From Planctomycetota bacterium (lineage in GTDB: Bacteria; Planctomycetota; Phycisphaerae; Tepidisphaerales; Tepidisphaeraceae): 37,492 nt of DNA. Positions within the stretch are counted from its first letter, which is position 1. Every line of letters starts with the position of its first letter. Location of the stretch: contig JBCDKH010000012.1 in NCBI GenBank assembly GCA_038746835.1, positions 1-37,492 on the forward strand, given 5' to 3'. Made by a program: the position numbers and the translations under genes. Shown one piece after another: positions 1 through 9,884 of this stretch. The notes beneath the pieces are model-generated. The model was not told the DNA's origin. It saw nothing but the letters and a program-made list of their open reading frames with translations, and did not search any database.

Positions 1-891
1 CGCAGTCACGAACAGTTTGCCGGCGTGCTGCGATACCTGCGAGAGCACGACAAGGCGATCGAGCACGCCAGCGAAGTCGTCCGGCGCGGCGAGACCGTCG
101 GCCTGCCGAGGGACGAGGAGATTCTGCGGAACGCTCGCCTGACGCTGAGCGACTCGCGGCTTCGTCGCAGAGCACCCGGCGACCTCGAAGGCATGCGTGA
201 GCTCGCCCTCGACGCCCAACGCCGCATGGAGGCAACGTCGCCGAGAAGTGTCGCGGCGCGAGAGAACCTGAGCCGATTGATGCTCAACTACGCCGACGGT
301 ATCCTCGAGTTTGCCAATGAGCAGAATCCGGAGCTTCGCCAGGAGTTCCCGGAGTTCCTCACGCTCGGCTACGAGCTCATCGCCGACATTCCGATGGGCA
401 CGTCACGGTCGATGCTGCAGTTGAATCACCTGCATGCCAACCTGCTCGCGCGGTCGGGTGAGTGGTTCCGGGCGCTAGAAATCTACAAAGAGTTGATCCC
501 TATGATCGACAAGGCCTTCGAGCCGCATCAGTCGCCGTGGTTGAACTCGCAGACCAGCTACCTGCTGCTGCGAGCCATTTACGAAACGCGTGACGCGCCG
601 CCGGAGCAAGTCGACGAGATCTTGTCCGACCTTCGACGACTGTTCGAACTGACGCGCGACCGCAACTTCGTCCACGGGGCAGCTCCGTACTCGATGGTGC
701 TGTGGAATGCCGGGCGTTTCGAGGAGGTGCGTGACGTCTCGCGTGAGATCATCGCGATGGGTCCTGAGAAGCCGCACACGCCTCGCGGCGCTTTCGAGCA
801 AGCCCAAGTCATGCTGACCGAGCTGCGTCAGATGCACCCCGACTTGTTTGACGTACCCGCGACGCAGCCCAGTGCTGCAGAAGCCGATTAG
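1..891 (+). CDS. C-terminal part of a TPR-like helical repeat protein (5' end outside window)
   Basis: The frame is open from the first base, so this is the 3' part of a longer gene; an internal ATG at 25 is probably not the start. The visible 296 residues are almost all amphipathic helices with TPR-like spacing, for example around LYLRE..KAIEHASEVVRRGE, LNHLHANLLARSGEWFRALEIYKELI and MVLWNAGRFEEVRDVSREIIAMGP. The end is a short polar tail rich in Pro, Ala and Thr. No catalytic motif is visible. In planctomycetes such tails often follow a Ser/Thr kinase domain, but that part would lie outside the window, so the kinase link is only a guess. The stop is TAG at 889-891. Confidence 0.7.
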   Translation, partial: RSHEQFAGVLRYLREHDKAIEHASEVVRRGETVGLPRDEEILRNARLTLSDSRLRRRAPGDLEGMRELALDAQRRMEATSPRSVAARENLSRLMLNYADGILEFANEQNPELRQEFPEFLTLGYELIADIPMGTSRSMLQLNHLHANLLARSGEWFRALEIYKELIPMIDKAFEPHQSPWLNSQTSYLLLRAIYETRDAPPEQVDEILSDLRRLFELTRDRNFVHGAAPYSMVLWNAGRFEEVRDVSREIIAMGPEKPHTPRGAFEQAQVMLTELRQMHPDLFDVPATQPSAAEAD

Positions 892-906
892 CGTTTGTTC
901 ACGCTG

Positions 907-960
907 GGGTGGCCTCCATGTGTCCGCGATTTGGTCGTTCGGCCACCCGTTGAGATTTTT
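907..960 (+). terminator. possible intrinsic terminator after the TPR-like gene
   Basis: GGGTGGCC (907-914) and GGCCACCC (941-948) form a perfect 8-bp stem with a 26-nt loop. A T-run at 956-960 follows after GTTGAGA. It lies 15 bases after the stop of the first gene and before the giant PEP-CTERM gene, where a terminator would be expected. The long loop and the offset T-run make it weak. Confidence 0.3.
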
Positions 961-1060
961 CTGGCAGTCCTCGTCCGCATTCGACGCGACTGGTTGGAGA
1001 CCCCGGGGCATGGGCTCCAGGTCGCATCAAGCCAACCACCCACCGGTCGAGGAGATCGCC

Positions 1061-4000
1061 ATGAAACGTCGTCACATTCAGTCCGTCCTCGCTGCTGCCG
1101 TCGTCGCGGCGATGCCCGCCGTCACCCACGCGGACGATCTCACCTGGCAGGGCAACGCTGGTCCGCTCAACTTCTGGGACACCGCCACCAACTGGACCCC
1201 GGCCCAGACGCCGGACTCGACCGACAACGTCTTCCTCGGACGCGACATCGGCCTCGGGCTCGAGACCATCATCCTCGGTGCCACCAGCAACGCCGCCAAC
1301 GTCAACTTCACCAGCGGCCAGTGGGAGCTGACTGGTGCCGCAGGCGGCGTGCTGACCAGCACCGGCTTTCCGCTCATCGACGACCTGCTCGCGACCGACC
1401 TGGACTCGGGCGTCTTCGTCAATCTCTCGAACGGTGCGGTCTGGAACAGCCAGCAGAACTTCAGCGTCGCCGGCGACGGCTTCGGCACGCTGCTGGTCGA
1501 CAGTGGCTCGGTTATCAACGCCCGCGCCTTCCGCGTCGGCGGGCTTGAAGATCAGGACGGCGTCGGCGTGATGACCGTCAGCGGCACCGGCAGCCGACTC
1601 GAAGCGACGCTCAACCTCAACACGAACCTCTTCGCCATCGGCTTCGGCACGGGCACCGGCACGCTCAACGTCCTCGACGGTGCGACCATGGGCACGACGA
1701 CGACCGGTGCGGGCGACATCCGTGTGGGCGACGGCGTCGGCTCGACCGGCACGCTGAACGTCGACGGCGTGGGCAGCTTCGTCGAAACCGAAGACCTGCT
1801 CATCGGTAACACCGGCGACGGTTTCTTGAACGTCACCAACGGCGGCCGGGTCATCCTGACCGACGGCACCTCGCCGCAAGCCATCATCGGCGTCGCCGAC
1901 GGTGCCAATGGCGCGGCCTTCGTTTCCGGGGCGGGATCAGAGCTAACCGGCTGGCGAGTCGAAGTTGGTTCATCCGGAAACGGCCGGCTCGTGGTCAGCG
2001 ATGGCGGCCTGGCGCGTGCCCGCTTCAGCAGCAGCGATATCGCCACCGGCAACGGGGACGTTCAGATCGGCTTCCTCGCCAGCGCACAAGGCGTTGCCTC
2101 GGTCGTCGGCACCGGCACGCTTCAGGCCGACCGCTTCCTTCTCGTCGGCAACGATGGCGACGGGACACTCCTCGTCGGACGCGACCTCGCCAACAACAGC
2201 GTCGGCGGCGGCACGGTGATCGCGCGAGACCTCTACATCGGCGAGGGCGTCGGCAACACGTTCACCAACGCGATGATCGTCGACGGCGGCACCGTCAACG
2301 TCGGCAACAACATCCGCGTCGGCAGCCAGTCCGCCGGCACGATGGAAGTCCTCAACGGCAGCACCGTCACGGCGACCGACATCCAAGTCGGTGCGTTGCC
2401 CGGCGCGAACGGCACACTCACGGTCGACGGCGTCGGAACGAGCGTCACCGCCACGGAAATGTTCGCAGGCAACCGCAACAGCGGCGATCCGTCGGTCGGC
2501 GTCATCAATGTTCAGAACAACGCGACCGCCACCTTCACGCAAGCGTCCGGCGTCGCAGTCACGCTCGGGGACGATCCGGGCGGCGAGGGGACCATCAACA
2601 TCTCCTCGGGCGGCAGTGTTGCGACGACCGGCGTGGCCGAGGTCTGGGTCGGCGGATCGAGCAACGACACCGGCGGCGTCGGCACCATCAACGTCGCCAG
2701 TGGCGGCAGCTTCACCAGCGGTGGACGTGTCATCGTCGGCTGGGGCGTCGACGCCGTCGGTGCCATCGACGTGACGGGCAACGGCTCGACCTTCGACGGT
2801 AACGGCGATTTCGTCCTGGTCGGCTTCGGCGGGACGGGAACGCTCGGCGTCAGCGACGGTGCCAGCTTCACCGCCAACGGCGTCTTCCTCGGCGACGGCA
2901 GCCTCGCCGACGGCACGATGACCGTCTCCGGCAACACGACCACCGCCGACATCGACGGCACCTTCATCGTCGGCGACACCGGCCTTGGTAGCCTGACCAT
3001 CGACGGCGGGGCGACCGTCACCAGCAGCGGCGGCAGTGGCTTCTTTATCGTCGCCGACGAAGGGAACAGCGACGGCTCGAGCCTCACCATCAGCGGTGCC
3101 GGCAGCACGCTCGACTACGCCGGCACCAACCGTGTCATCCTCGGCCACTTTGGCGGCAGCAGTGCCTCTCCGACCACGGTTCTTGTCGAAGACGGTGGCC
3201 TGCTTCGATCGTCGGGTGCCGTCAACGTCTCCGAGCAGGACAACAGCAACACGCTTCTGACCGTCGACGGCGGGACGATCGAAGGGACATCGATGAACGT
3301 CGCGGTCGATCCCGGAACGGTTGCAGACGTCGTCGTCTCGAACGGCGGGCGGATTCTGATCGACGACTTCGCCGAGATCGCCGCGGAGAACAACGGCAAC
3401 GCGTCGCTCATCGTCGAAGATGCCGGCTCGCTCTTCCAGACCGGCGGCGACTTCTCCGTCTCTGCCACCGCCAGCGTCAACAGTGACGGCGACCTGTTCG
3501 TCCGTGACGGCGGCCGCGTCGAAACCGGCAACCTCGGCTTCGTCGGACGCTTCAACAACGACCGCGGCACAGCCACCATCGGCGGCACCGGCGCGCCCGC
3601 TTCCTGGACCATCGGCAGCACCCTCTTCGTCGGCCCGAACACCGCCAGCGGCTTCGGCCTGCTCAATGTCGAAGAAAACGGCACCGTCGACGTCGAAGGC
3701 CCGCTCAGCCTCCGGCAAAACGGCACCGTCAGCGTCAACGGCGGCTCGCTGGAGTTTGACAGCCTGACCCTTTCCGGCGGCACGTTGAACTTCAACAGCG
3801 GCGCGGTCCGCTTCACGAACGCGACAGGCACGACACTCTCTCCCACCACCATCGAAGCGGTGCTCGGCGAAGACGCGACGATCGTCGACGGCCAGACGTT
3901 CGGCGTTGAAGGCTTGGCCGTCCTCGGCGGTGGCTTCCGCATCAACGGCGGCCGGTTCGAAGTCGGCTCGATCGGCACGAGTGGCTTCGACCAGATCGAC

Positions 4001-4957
4001 TTCGACCGCGGTACCTTCGCCCTGACAAACAGCAACCTCATCGTCGGCAGCAACGGCCTGTTCGGCTCAACCGCGACGCTCACACAAGACCAAAACCTCG
4101 AAGTCGCCAACGACGTCATCGTTCAGGCCGGTTCGGAGCTCACGCTCGTCGGCGGCTACTCGGCCGGTCGGACGATCAACGCCGGTGCCGTCACCTTCAT
4201 CACCCCCAGCGGCACCAAGGTTGTTGACGGCGAGTTCGAGACAACTGGCGACACCACGCTCGTCGGCAACGTCCAGTTCGAAGACCTCGTCAGCGGACCG
4301 GGCAACTTCTTCGGGCCAGGCCAGGCGATCTTCGCCGGCGGGTACGCACCCGGTAACAGTCCCGGCGTCGTCGAGTTCGAGGGCGACGTCACCTTCGGCG
4401 AAGCGAACGACCTCGAAATCGAACTCGAAGGCCTGAGCGTCGGCGAGTTCGACCGACTCGAGATCCTCGGCGACCTCGCGCTCGGCGGAACGCTGACCAT
4501 CACCGACGGCGACGGCTTCGTCCCGTCCATCGGCGATGTCTTCGAGATCTTCACCTTCAACTCGATCAGCGGTGCGTTCTCGTCCGTCGTCAACGCGACC
4601 TCCGACTCGAGCCTCATGTTCGACCTGGACGTCGGCCTCGACTCGCTCGTCCTCCGCGTCCTGGGCGATCTTTTCCCCGGCGACGCCAACGGCGACGGCA
4701 CCGTCGACCTGGCTGACTTCGGCATCCTTCGGGCCAACTTCGGCTCAACCAACGGCACCTTTGCCACCGGTGACTTCAACGGCGACATGAACGTCGACCT
4801 GGCCGACTTCGGCATCTTGCGGGCGAACTTCGGCAGCTCGTCCAACGCGTCCGCCTTCGCACTCATGGACGCCTGGGCGGTCACGGTCCCCGAGCCGACG
4901 CTCGTCGCTCCCGCACTGGTGGGTCTGCTCGCCCTTCGTCGTCGCCGGTCGAACTAA
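1061..4957 (+). CDS. giant secreted repeat protein with dockerin-like loops and PEP-CTERM sorting tail
   Basis: The start is ATG 1061, chosen for GAGGAG at 1049-1054 (6-nt spacing) and because it begins a classical signal peptide (MKRR, Ala/Val-rich core, cleavage near THA-DD); the frame stays open upstream to 848 without such signals. The product is 1298 residues. An N-terminal TWxG...W..A.NW segment is followed by many degenerate repeats of the type GxGxLxVxxGGxxxxxxxxIGxxxG, typical of T5SS/PEP-CTERM-associated beta-helix repeats. A GNSPG segment precedes a terminal beta domain. Residues about 1206-1258 hold two dockerin-type loops (GDANGDGTVDLADFG and GDFNGDMNVDLADFG). The tail is VPEP at 1276-1279, a short hydrophobic helix and RRRR, an exosortase target in known systems. 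It is probably an outer-surface or extracellular structural protein. No exosortase lies in this window. It converges on pflA, with a 4-base overlap. Confidence 0.9.
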   Translation: MKRRHIQSVLAAAVVAAMPAVTHADDLTWQGNAGPLNFWDTATNWTPAQTPDSTDNVFLGRDIGLGLETIILGATSNAANVNFTSGQWELTGAAGGVLTSTGFPLIDDLLATDLDSGVFVNLSNGAVWNSQQNFSVAGDGFGTLLVDSGSVINARAFRVGGLEDQDGVGVMTVSGTGSRLEATLNLNTNLFAIGFGTGTGTLNVLDGATMGTTTTGAGDIRVGDGVGSTGTLNVDGVGSFVETEDLLIGNTGDGFLNVTNGGRVILTDGTSPQAIIGVADGANGAAFVSGAGSELTGWRVEVGSSGNGRLVVSDGGLARARFSSSDIATGNGDVQIGFLASAQGVASVVGTGTLQADRFLLVGNDGDGTLLVGRDLANNSVGGGTVIARDLYIGEGVGNTFTNAMIVDGGTVNVGNNIRVGSQSAGTMEVLNGSTVTATDIQVGALPGANGTLTVDGVGTSVTATEMFAGNRNSGDPSVGVINVQNNATATFTQASGVAVTLGDDPGGEGTINISSGGSVATTGVAEVWVGGSSNDTGGVGTINVASGGSFTSGGRVIVGWGVDAVGAIDVTGNGSTFDGNGDFVLVGFGGTGTLGVSDGASFTANGVFLGDGSLADGTMTVSGNTTTADIDGTFIVGDTGLGSLTIDGGATVTSSGGSGFFIVADEGNSDGSSLTISGAGSTLDYAGTNRVILGHFGGSSASPTTVLVEDGGLLRSSGAVNVSEQDNSNTLLTVDGGTIEGTSMNVAVDPGTVADVVVSNGGRILIDDFAEIAAENNGNASLIVEDAGSLFQTGGDFSVSATASVNSDGDLFVRDGGRVETGNLGFVGRFNNDRGTATIGGTGAPASWTIGSTLFVGPNTASGFGLLNVEENGTVDVEGPLSLRQNGTVSVNGGSLEFDSLTLSGGTLNFNSGAVRFTNATGTTLSPTTIEAVLGEDATIVDGQTFGVEGLAVLGGGFRINGGRFEVGSIGTSGFDQIDFDRGTFALTNSNLIVGSNGLFGSTATLTQDQNLEVANDVIVQAGSELTLVGGYSAGRTINAGAVTFITPSGTKVVDGEFETTGDTTLVGNVQFEDLVSGPGNFFGPGQAIFAGGYAPGNSPGVVEFEGDVTFGEANDLEIELEGLSVGEFDRLEILGDLALGGTLTITDGDGFVPSIGDVFEIFTFNSISGAFSSVVNATSDSSLMFDLDVGLDSLVLRVLGDLFPGDANGDGTVDLADFGILRANFGSTNGTFATGDFNGDMNVDLADFGILRANFGSSSNASAFALMDAWAVTVPEPTLVAPALVGLLALRRRRSN

Positions 4958-5790
4958 ACAACCGGCAGGCCGAGTTCTCGGAAGAAACGCCGTACCTCGT
5001 CCGCCCGCTCGGGTGGGCAGGGCGGCGTCGTTTCGAGTGGGTAGGCCACACCCAGCTCCTGCCACTTGTGCCGACCCATCTGGTGGAACGGCAGCACTTC
5101 GACTCGCTCGACGTTCGAGAGCGACTCGGCAAATTCGCCCCAACCACGGAGGTTGTCTTCGCCGTCCGTGAGACCTGGCACGAGGACCAGCCGCAACCAC
5201 ATCGGGCGACCGCTGTCGCTAAGTCGACGGGCGAACTGCAAGATCGGCTCGACATCGATGCCGGTGACTTGCTTGTGCAGCTCGGGCAGGAAGCTCTTGA
5301 GGTCCAGCAAGAACAGGTCGATGTCGTCGAGGTCGTCGTCGCTCAGGCGATCGCCGAGGTAGCCGTTGGTGTCGAGCGCCGTGTGCAGGCCGAGCGCCTT
5401 CCCGCCGCGGAGCAGCTTCCTTGCGAAAGCCGCCTGAACGAGCGGTTCGCCGCCGCTGACGGTCATCCCGCCCCCGGCCGACTTCAGGAACGGGGCAAAC
5501 TTCTCCACGTCACCAAGGACGCTGTCGACGCTCCGCTGCGTCCCGCCGCCGCGACGCCACGTGTCGGGGTTGTGGCAGTACTGGCACCGCATCAGGCAAC
5601 CGGTTGTCCAGACGACGAACCGCAGACCTGGTCCGTCGACGGCCGATGCGTTCTCCGTCGAGTGGACAAAACCAACTTCGCCGGCCTGCCGCCTCTGTCG
5701 ATCGTCGTCCCCGGCGACCGCGTCGAAGATCGGCAGCCGTGTCGACGATCGCGACGGGCGTTCCTGGAGCAGTGGAACCGGGCAGGGCAT
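4954..5790 (-). CDS. pflA: pyruvate formate-lyase-activating enzyme
   Basis: This radical SAM enzyme installs the glycyl radical on PflB using S-adenosylmethionine and a [4Fe-4S] cluster. The family core starts near residue 40 with GFVHSTENASAVDGPGLRF. The cluster cysteines are C65, C69 and C72 in GCLMRCQYC, followed by HNPDTW. GGGMTVSGGEP and LDTNGY are further family motifs. At 278 residues it is about 30 longer than usual at the N-terminus, yet ATG 5790 is the only ATG/GTG/TTG before the core. No Shine-Dalgarno is visible, and the ATG lies about 11 bases beyond the T-tract of a terminator-like hairpin. It is the last gene of the transporter-pflB-pflA group and overlaps the stop of the convergent PEP-CTERM gene by 4 bases. 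Confidence 0.93.
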   Translation of the reverse strand: MPCPVPLLQERPSRSSTRLPIFDAVAGDDDRQRRQAGEVGFVHSTENASAVDGPGLRFVVWTTGCLMRCQYCHNPDTWRRGGGTQRSVDSVLGDVEKFAPFLKSAGGGMTVSGGEPLVQAAFARKLLRGGKALGLHTALDTNGYLGDRLSDDDLDDIDLFLLDLKSFLPELHKQVTGIDVEPILQFARRLSDSGRPMWLRLVLVPGLTDGEDNLRGWGEFAESLSNVERVEVLPFHQMGRHKWQELGVAYPLETTPPCPPERADEVRRFFRELGLPVV

Positions 5791-5801
5791 GGATCGAGCG
5801 C

Positions 5802-5830
5802 AAAAGAAAACGCGACCCTGTGGGGTCGCG
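5802..5830 (-). terminator. intrinsic terminator/attenuator between pflB and pflA
   Basis: A perfect 8-bp GC-rich stem, CGCGACCC (5811-5818) and GGGTCGCG (5823-5830), closes a 4-nt loop. On the minus strand it is followed directly by TTTTCTTTT (5810 down to 5802). This is the textbook layout of a Rho-independent terminator. It lies 170 bases after the pflB stop and just before the pflA ATG, so it could cap the pflB message and limit read-through into pflA. Confidence 0.8.
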
Positions 5831-5999
5831 GGTCGGGATCACTGACAAGCGAAGTTTGGCTGCCGAGTGGGCTGCCGATTGAAAGATTGCTTCAGGACCA
5901 GGCCCGCAGACCTCACAGGTTCGCGACTTCTGTAGTATCGGATATTTCGGCCGATTTGCATTGAAAAAGGGGTGAGTCAATTCGGCACACGTCCGGCCA

Positions 6000-8273
6000 T
6001 CACAGCTTCTCGTGGAACGTCCGGTCGACGACGTCCTGTTGTTGCTCGGGCGTGAGCTTCACGAAGTTCACTGCGTAGCCGCTGACGCGGACGGTGAGCT
6101 GTGGGTAGTTCTCCGGATTGGCCATCGCGTCGAGGAGTGTTTCGCGGTCGAGCACGTTGACGTTCATGTGGAACCCGCCCGAGCCGAAGTAGCCGTCGAG
6201 GCAGCCGGCCAGGTTGGCGACCTGGTCGTCCTTGTTGCTGCCGAGGGCTGACGGCAGGACTGTGTTGGTCAAGCTGATGCCGTCCTGCGCCTCGGCGTAC
6301 GGCAGCTTGGCGACGGACAAGGCACTCGCGATGTACCCCTCAGCGTCGCGGCCGTGCATCGGGTTGGCACCGGGCGCGAACGGCTCGCCCGCCTTGCGAC
6401 CGTCGGGTGTGGAGCCGGTGGCCTTGCCGTAGACAACGTTGCTCGTGATCGTCAGAACGCTCTGCGTGTGCGTCGCGTCGCGGTAAGTCGGGTGCTTCCG
6501 CAGCTTGCTCATGAACTGACCCATGAGCCACGCGGCGATATCGTCGGCCCGGTCGTCGTTGTTGCCATAGGTCGGGAAGTCGCCCTCGATCTCGTAGTCG
6601 GTCACGAGTCCGGTCGCGTCGCGCTTGGCCTTGACGGTCGCGTGCTTGATCGCGCTCAGCGAGTCGGCGACGACCGACAGACCCGCGATGCCGAAGGCCA
6701 TGGTCCGCTTCGGGTTGTAATCGTGCAGGGCCATCTCGACGCGCTCGTAGGCGTACTTGTCGTGCATGTAGTGAATGCAGTTCATCGCGTTCACGTACAC
6801 GCCGGCCAGCCAGTCCATCGCCTTGTCGAACCGCTCAAGCACGGCCTTTTCGTCGAGCACATCGCCTTCGATCGGCGCGAAGGCGGGCATGACCTGCTTG
6901 CCCGTCAGCTCGTCGCGCCCGCCGTTGATGGCATAGAGGAGGCACTTGGCGAGATTGACGCGCGCCCCGAAGAGCTGCATCTCCTTGCCGACGGCCATGC
7001 CGCTGACGCAGCAGGCGATGGCCGCGTCGTCGCCGCGGCTTTCGCGGAGCAAGTCGTCGTTTTCGTACTGAACGCTGCTGGTGTCGACGCTGACCTTGGC
7101 ACAGAATTTCTTGAAGCCGTCCGGCAAGTCCTTGGACCAGAAGACGGTCATGTTCGGCTCCGGTGCCGGGCCGAGGTTGTAGAGCGTGTGCAGGTAGCGG
7201 AAGCTGGTCTTGGTGACGAGGGGTCGCCCGTCAGCGGCGACGCCGCCGAGCGCCTCCGTGACCCAGGTCGGGTCGCCACTGAACAGGGCGTCGTACTCCG
7301 GCGTTCGGAGGAACCGCACGATCCGGAGCTTCATCACGAAGTCGTCGACGATCTCTTGCGCCTCGGCTTCCGTCAGCGCGCCTTCGCGCAGGTCGCGCTC
7401 GAAGTAGACGTCGAGGAACGTGCTCGTCCGGCCGAGGCTCATCGCCGCGCCGTTCTGCTCTTTCACCGCCGCGAGGTAGGCGAAGTAGAGCCACTGCACG
7501 GCCTCCTTTGCGGTGGTCGCGGCCTTGCCGATGTCGAAGCCGTAGTTGGCGGCCATCTGCTTGAGTTCGCCGAGCGCCTTGATCTGCTCGGCCACCTCTT
7601 CGCGATCGCGAATGACCGACTCGGTGCTGTGCTGCCTGTCGAGCTCGGCCTTCTCTTGCTCCTTGACCTCGATCAGTCGATTCACCCCGTAGAGCGCGAC
7701 GCGGCGATAGTCGCCGATGATGCGACCGCGGCCGTAGGCGTCGGGCAGGCCCGTCACGATGTGGCTGCTGCGTGCCTTGCGGATCTCGGGCGTGTAGACG
7801 TCGAAGACGCCGTCGTTGTGCGTCTTGCGGTACTTGGTGAAGATCTCGCGGAGCTTCGGATCGGGCTCGAAGCCGAAGGCCTTCAACCCGCCCTCGACCA
7901 TGCGCCAACCACCATTGGGGAAGATGGCTCGTTTGAGCGGTGCGTCGGTCTGCAGGCCAACGATGAGTTCGTTGTCCTTGTCGATGTAGCCCGGCTCGTG
8001 GGCGGTGATGCTCGACGGGATCTGGCTGACGTCGAGGACGCCGCGCTGGCGTTCTTCCTTGAAGAGCTCACCGAGCCGGTTCCACAGGTCGGTCGTCCGC
8101 GGTGTGGGCCCTTCGAGGAAGGTGTCGCTGCCGGCGTAGGGCGTGAAGTTGGCTTGGACGAAGCCGCGGACGTCGATCTCGTCGAGCCAGGCTCCGCCCT
8201 GGAAGTCGCGCCAGGCGGCGCGGTGTTCGTCGTTCATGAAAGCCGGCTGAACCTTGGTGCGTTTGTTGTCCAT
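6000..8273 (-). CDS. pflB: formate C-acetyltransferase (pyruvate formate-lyase)
   Basis: It converts pyruvate and CoA to acetyl-CoA and formate by glycyl-radical chemistry, in the cytoplasm under anoxic conditions. At 757 residues it has the length of E. coli PflB. The adjacent catalytic cysteines C421-C422 (AIACCVSGM) mark a true PFL rather than a diol- or glycerol-dehydratase relative. The glycyl radical site is G732 in RVSGYAV. The start at ATG 8273 is supported by AAGAGAG just upstream on the minus strand. It is flanked by an OFA-type transporter upstream and its activase downstream, all on one strand. The 128 bases upstream of the start may hold a promoter, but I could not pick a convincing box. 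Confidence 0.97.
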   Translation of the reverse strand: MDNKRTKVQPAFMNDEHRAAWRDFQGGAWLDEIDVRGFVQANFTPYAGSDTFLEGPTPRTTDLWNRLGELFKEERQRGVLDVSQIPSSITAHEPGYIDKDNELIVGLQTDAPLKRAIFPNGGWRMVEGGLKAFGFEPDPKLREIFTKYRKTHNDGVFDVYTPEIRKARSSHIVTGLPDAYGRGRIIGDYRRVALYGVNRLIEVKEQEKAELDRQHSTESVIRDREEVAEQIKALGELKQMAANYGFDIGKAATTAKEAVQWLYFAYLAAVKEQNGAAMSLGRTSTFLDVYFERDLREGALTEAEAQEIVDDFVMKLRIVRFLRTPEYDALFSGDPTWVTEALGGVAADGRPLVTKTSFRYLHTLYNLGPAPEPNMTVFWSKDLPDGFKKFCAKVSVDTSSVQYENDDLLRESRGDDAAIACCVSGMAVGKEMQLFGARVNLAKCLLYAINGGRDELTGKQVMPAFAPIEGDVLDEKAVLERFDKAMDWLAGVYVNAMNCIHYMHDKYAYERVEMALHDYNPKRTMAFGIAGLSVVADSLSAIKHATVKAKRDATGLVTDYEIEGDFPTYGNNDDRADDIAAWLMGQFMSKLRKHPTYRDATHTQSVLTITSNVVYGKATGSTPDGRKAGEPFAPGANPMHGRDAEGYIASALSVAKLPYAEAQDGISLTNTVLPSALGSNKDDQVANLAGCLDGYFGSGGFHMNVNVLDRETLLDAMANPENYPQLTVRVSGYAVNFVKLTPEQQQDVVDRTFHEKL

Positions 8274-8401
8274 TTCACTCTCTTTTCGTCTCTGTACTCA
8301 GTTTATCGTTGAGACGAGGTTGTCGGATCAGCATCGCCTGCGACATCAAGCCACCTGGGGCACATTGACGCAGGGACTACTGGCTCGGACAACAGTGCTG
8401 T

Positions 8402-9748
8402 TCAGGCTGGATCCAACAGTCGTCGCTTGCTGCGGATGTCGGCCGCCATGAGCAGCGAGACGACGAACGCGACCACGAACAGACCGGCCAGGATGTACAG
8501 CACGGCCGAGTAGTAGCTTGATGTCCCGGCTTCGCCCGCGAGCCAGCCGACGGCCGGGATGATCATGCTCGGCCCGGCGATGCCGGCCGCCGCCCAGGCG
8601 GTGAGCGTGTAGCCGTGGATGGCCCCGAGCTGCCTGGTGCCAAACAGGTCGCCCAGAAACGCCGGCAGCGTCGCGAAGCCGCCGCCGTAGCACGTCAGCA
8701 CGAGGCACAGCAGGACTTGGAAGACGAGCGTGCTCGTCACGTTCGCCAGCAGCACGAAGGCGACGATCTGGATGACGAAGAACAGACTGAACGTCAGCGC
8801 CCTGCCGAGGTAGTCGCTGGCAGACGCCCAGCCGATGCGGCCCAAGCCGTTGAAGATGCCCAAGATACCCACGAGCGTCCCGGCCGCGATCGGGTCGAGG
8901 TCGATCATCGTCTCGACCATCGGCGAGGCGATGCTGATGATTGCGATACCGCAGGTGACGTTGATGAACAGCATCACCCACATGTAGTAAAACCGCCTTG
9001 TCCCGAGGGCTTGGTTGGCAGTCAACTGGGCGAGGTCGCGACGAGCAGGCTTGCTGCCACCAGCGGCGTCCGGGTCGAAGCCGCGTGGCTGATATCCGGC
9101 GGGCGGCGGACTGAGGTACTGCGCGGAGAGGAGCATCACGACCGCGTAGACGCCGCCGAGCAGGAAGAACGTCCGCGACACGCTCCACGCCGAGTAGACC
9201 GCCGCCGACTCGCCGGAGCCGTCTGCCTGGAACAGGTTGGCCATGACCGGCGCGGCGATCATCGAGGCGAAGCCGAAGCCCATGATCGCCAGGCCCGTCG
9301 CGAGGCCGCGCTTGTCGGGGAACCACTTGACGAGTGTGCTGACGGGCGTGATGTACCCGACGCCGAGCCCGATGCCACCGAGCACGCCGTACGTCAGGTA
9401 GAAGAGCCACAGCGACTGCAGCTGCACCGCGACGCCCGCCCCGATCAGGCCGAGCCCGAAACACGTCGCCGAGAGCCTGCCGGCTGCGCGTGGCCCGTGC
9501 TTCTCGACAAAGTGCCCCAGAAACGCCGCCGAGATGCCGACGAAGGCGATGGCGATGCTGAAGCTGACCTTCACCGCGTCTGACTCAGCCCCGAGCACTT
9601 CGCTGACCGGCTGGGTCATGACGCTGTACGCGTAGACGCTGCCGATGCAGATGTGGATGCCGACACCGCTTGCGGCGATGAGCCAGCGGTTCTTGTGCGA
9701 CGGTGCAGCAGGAGCGGCCGGCTGCACTTCAGGGGTTTGCGTCAACAT
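8402..9748 (-). CDS. MFS transporter, OFA (oxalate/formate antiporter) family
   Basis: A 448-residue membrane protein with twelve likely transmembrane helices. The N-terminal WLIAASGVGIHICIGSVYAYSV stretch and GGIGLGVGYITPVSTLVKWFPDKRGLATGLAIMGFG are signatures of the OFA branch of the major facilitator superfamily, whose members move oxalate, formate or related monocarboxylates. A central cytoplasmic loop (PPAGYQPRGFDPDAAGG) separates the two six-helix halves. It is the first gene of the minus-strand group ahead of pflB and pflA, which suggests export or exchange of formate or another fermentation acid. The substrate cannot be read from sequence. The start at ATG 9748 has no clear Shine-Dalgarno. 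The gap to the divergent PPOX-like gene is 136 bases. Confidence 0.88.
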   Translation of the reverse strand: MLTQTPEVQPAAPAAPSHKNRWLIAASGVGIHICIGSVYAYSVMTQPVSEVLGAESDAVKVSFSIAIAFVGISAAFLGHFVEKHGPRAAGRLSATCFGLGLIGAGVAVQLQSLWLFYLTYGVLGGIGLGVGYITPVSTLVKWFPDKRGLATGLAIMGFGFASMIAAPVMANLFQADGSGESAAVYSAWSVSRTFFLLGGVYAVVMLLSAQYLSPPPAGYQPRGFDPDAAGGSKPARRDLAQLTANQALGTRRFYYMWVMLFINVTCGIAIISIASPMVETMIDLDPIAAGTLVGILGIFNGLGRIGWASASDYLGRALTFSLFFVIQIVAFVLLANVTSTLVFQVLLCLVLTCYGGGFATLPAFLGDLFGTRQLGAIHGYTLTAWAAAGIAGPSMIIPAVGWLAGEAGTSSYYSAVLYILAGLFVVAFVVSLLMAADIRSKRRLLDPA

Positions 9749-9884
9749 CGCTCAACAGAAACTAATCAACGAAGCGTCACTCGCACGTGCAGCAGGTGCG
9801 ACAGTGCAGACGCGACGCTGCGACTTAGCGCACCATCACCCCGGTCGACTTGCCTTGCCGAAGGGTCCTGTCGACACTTCGGAC

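Noticed and set aside
1970-3718. Long open frame on the minus strand, opposite the PEP-CTERM giant
   Set aside because: It is a shadow of GC-rich repeat DNA: low-complexity Asp/Ala/Val composition, no family motif, and the plus strand has signal peptide, repeats and sorting tail.
5960-5981. ATTGA-N12-TCAAT resembling an FNR-type site near pflB
   Set aside because: The spacing is far from the 4-base centre of FNR/CRP sites, and the position is after the pflB stop, not before its start.
6354-8312. 652-codon open frame opposite pflB
   Set aside because: The minus strand encodes full-length PFL with both catalytic motifs; the antisense reading has no recognisable domain.
8391-8402. AACAG-TG-CTGTT hairpin as terminator of the OFA transporter
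   Set aside because: The stem is only 5 bp, overlaps the gene end and lacks a T-tract.
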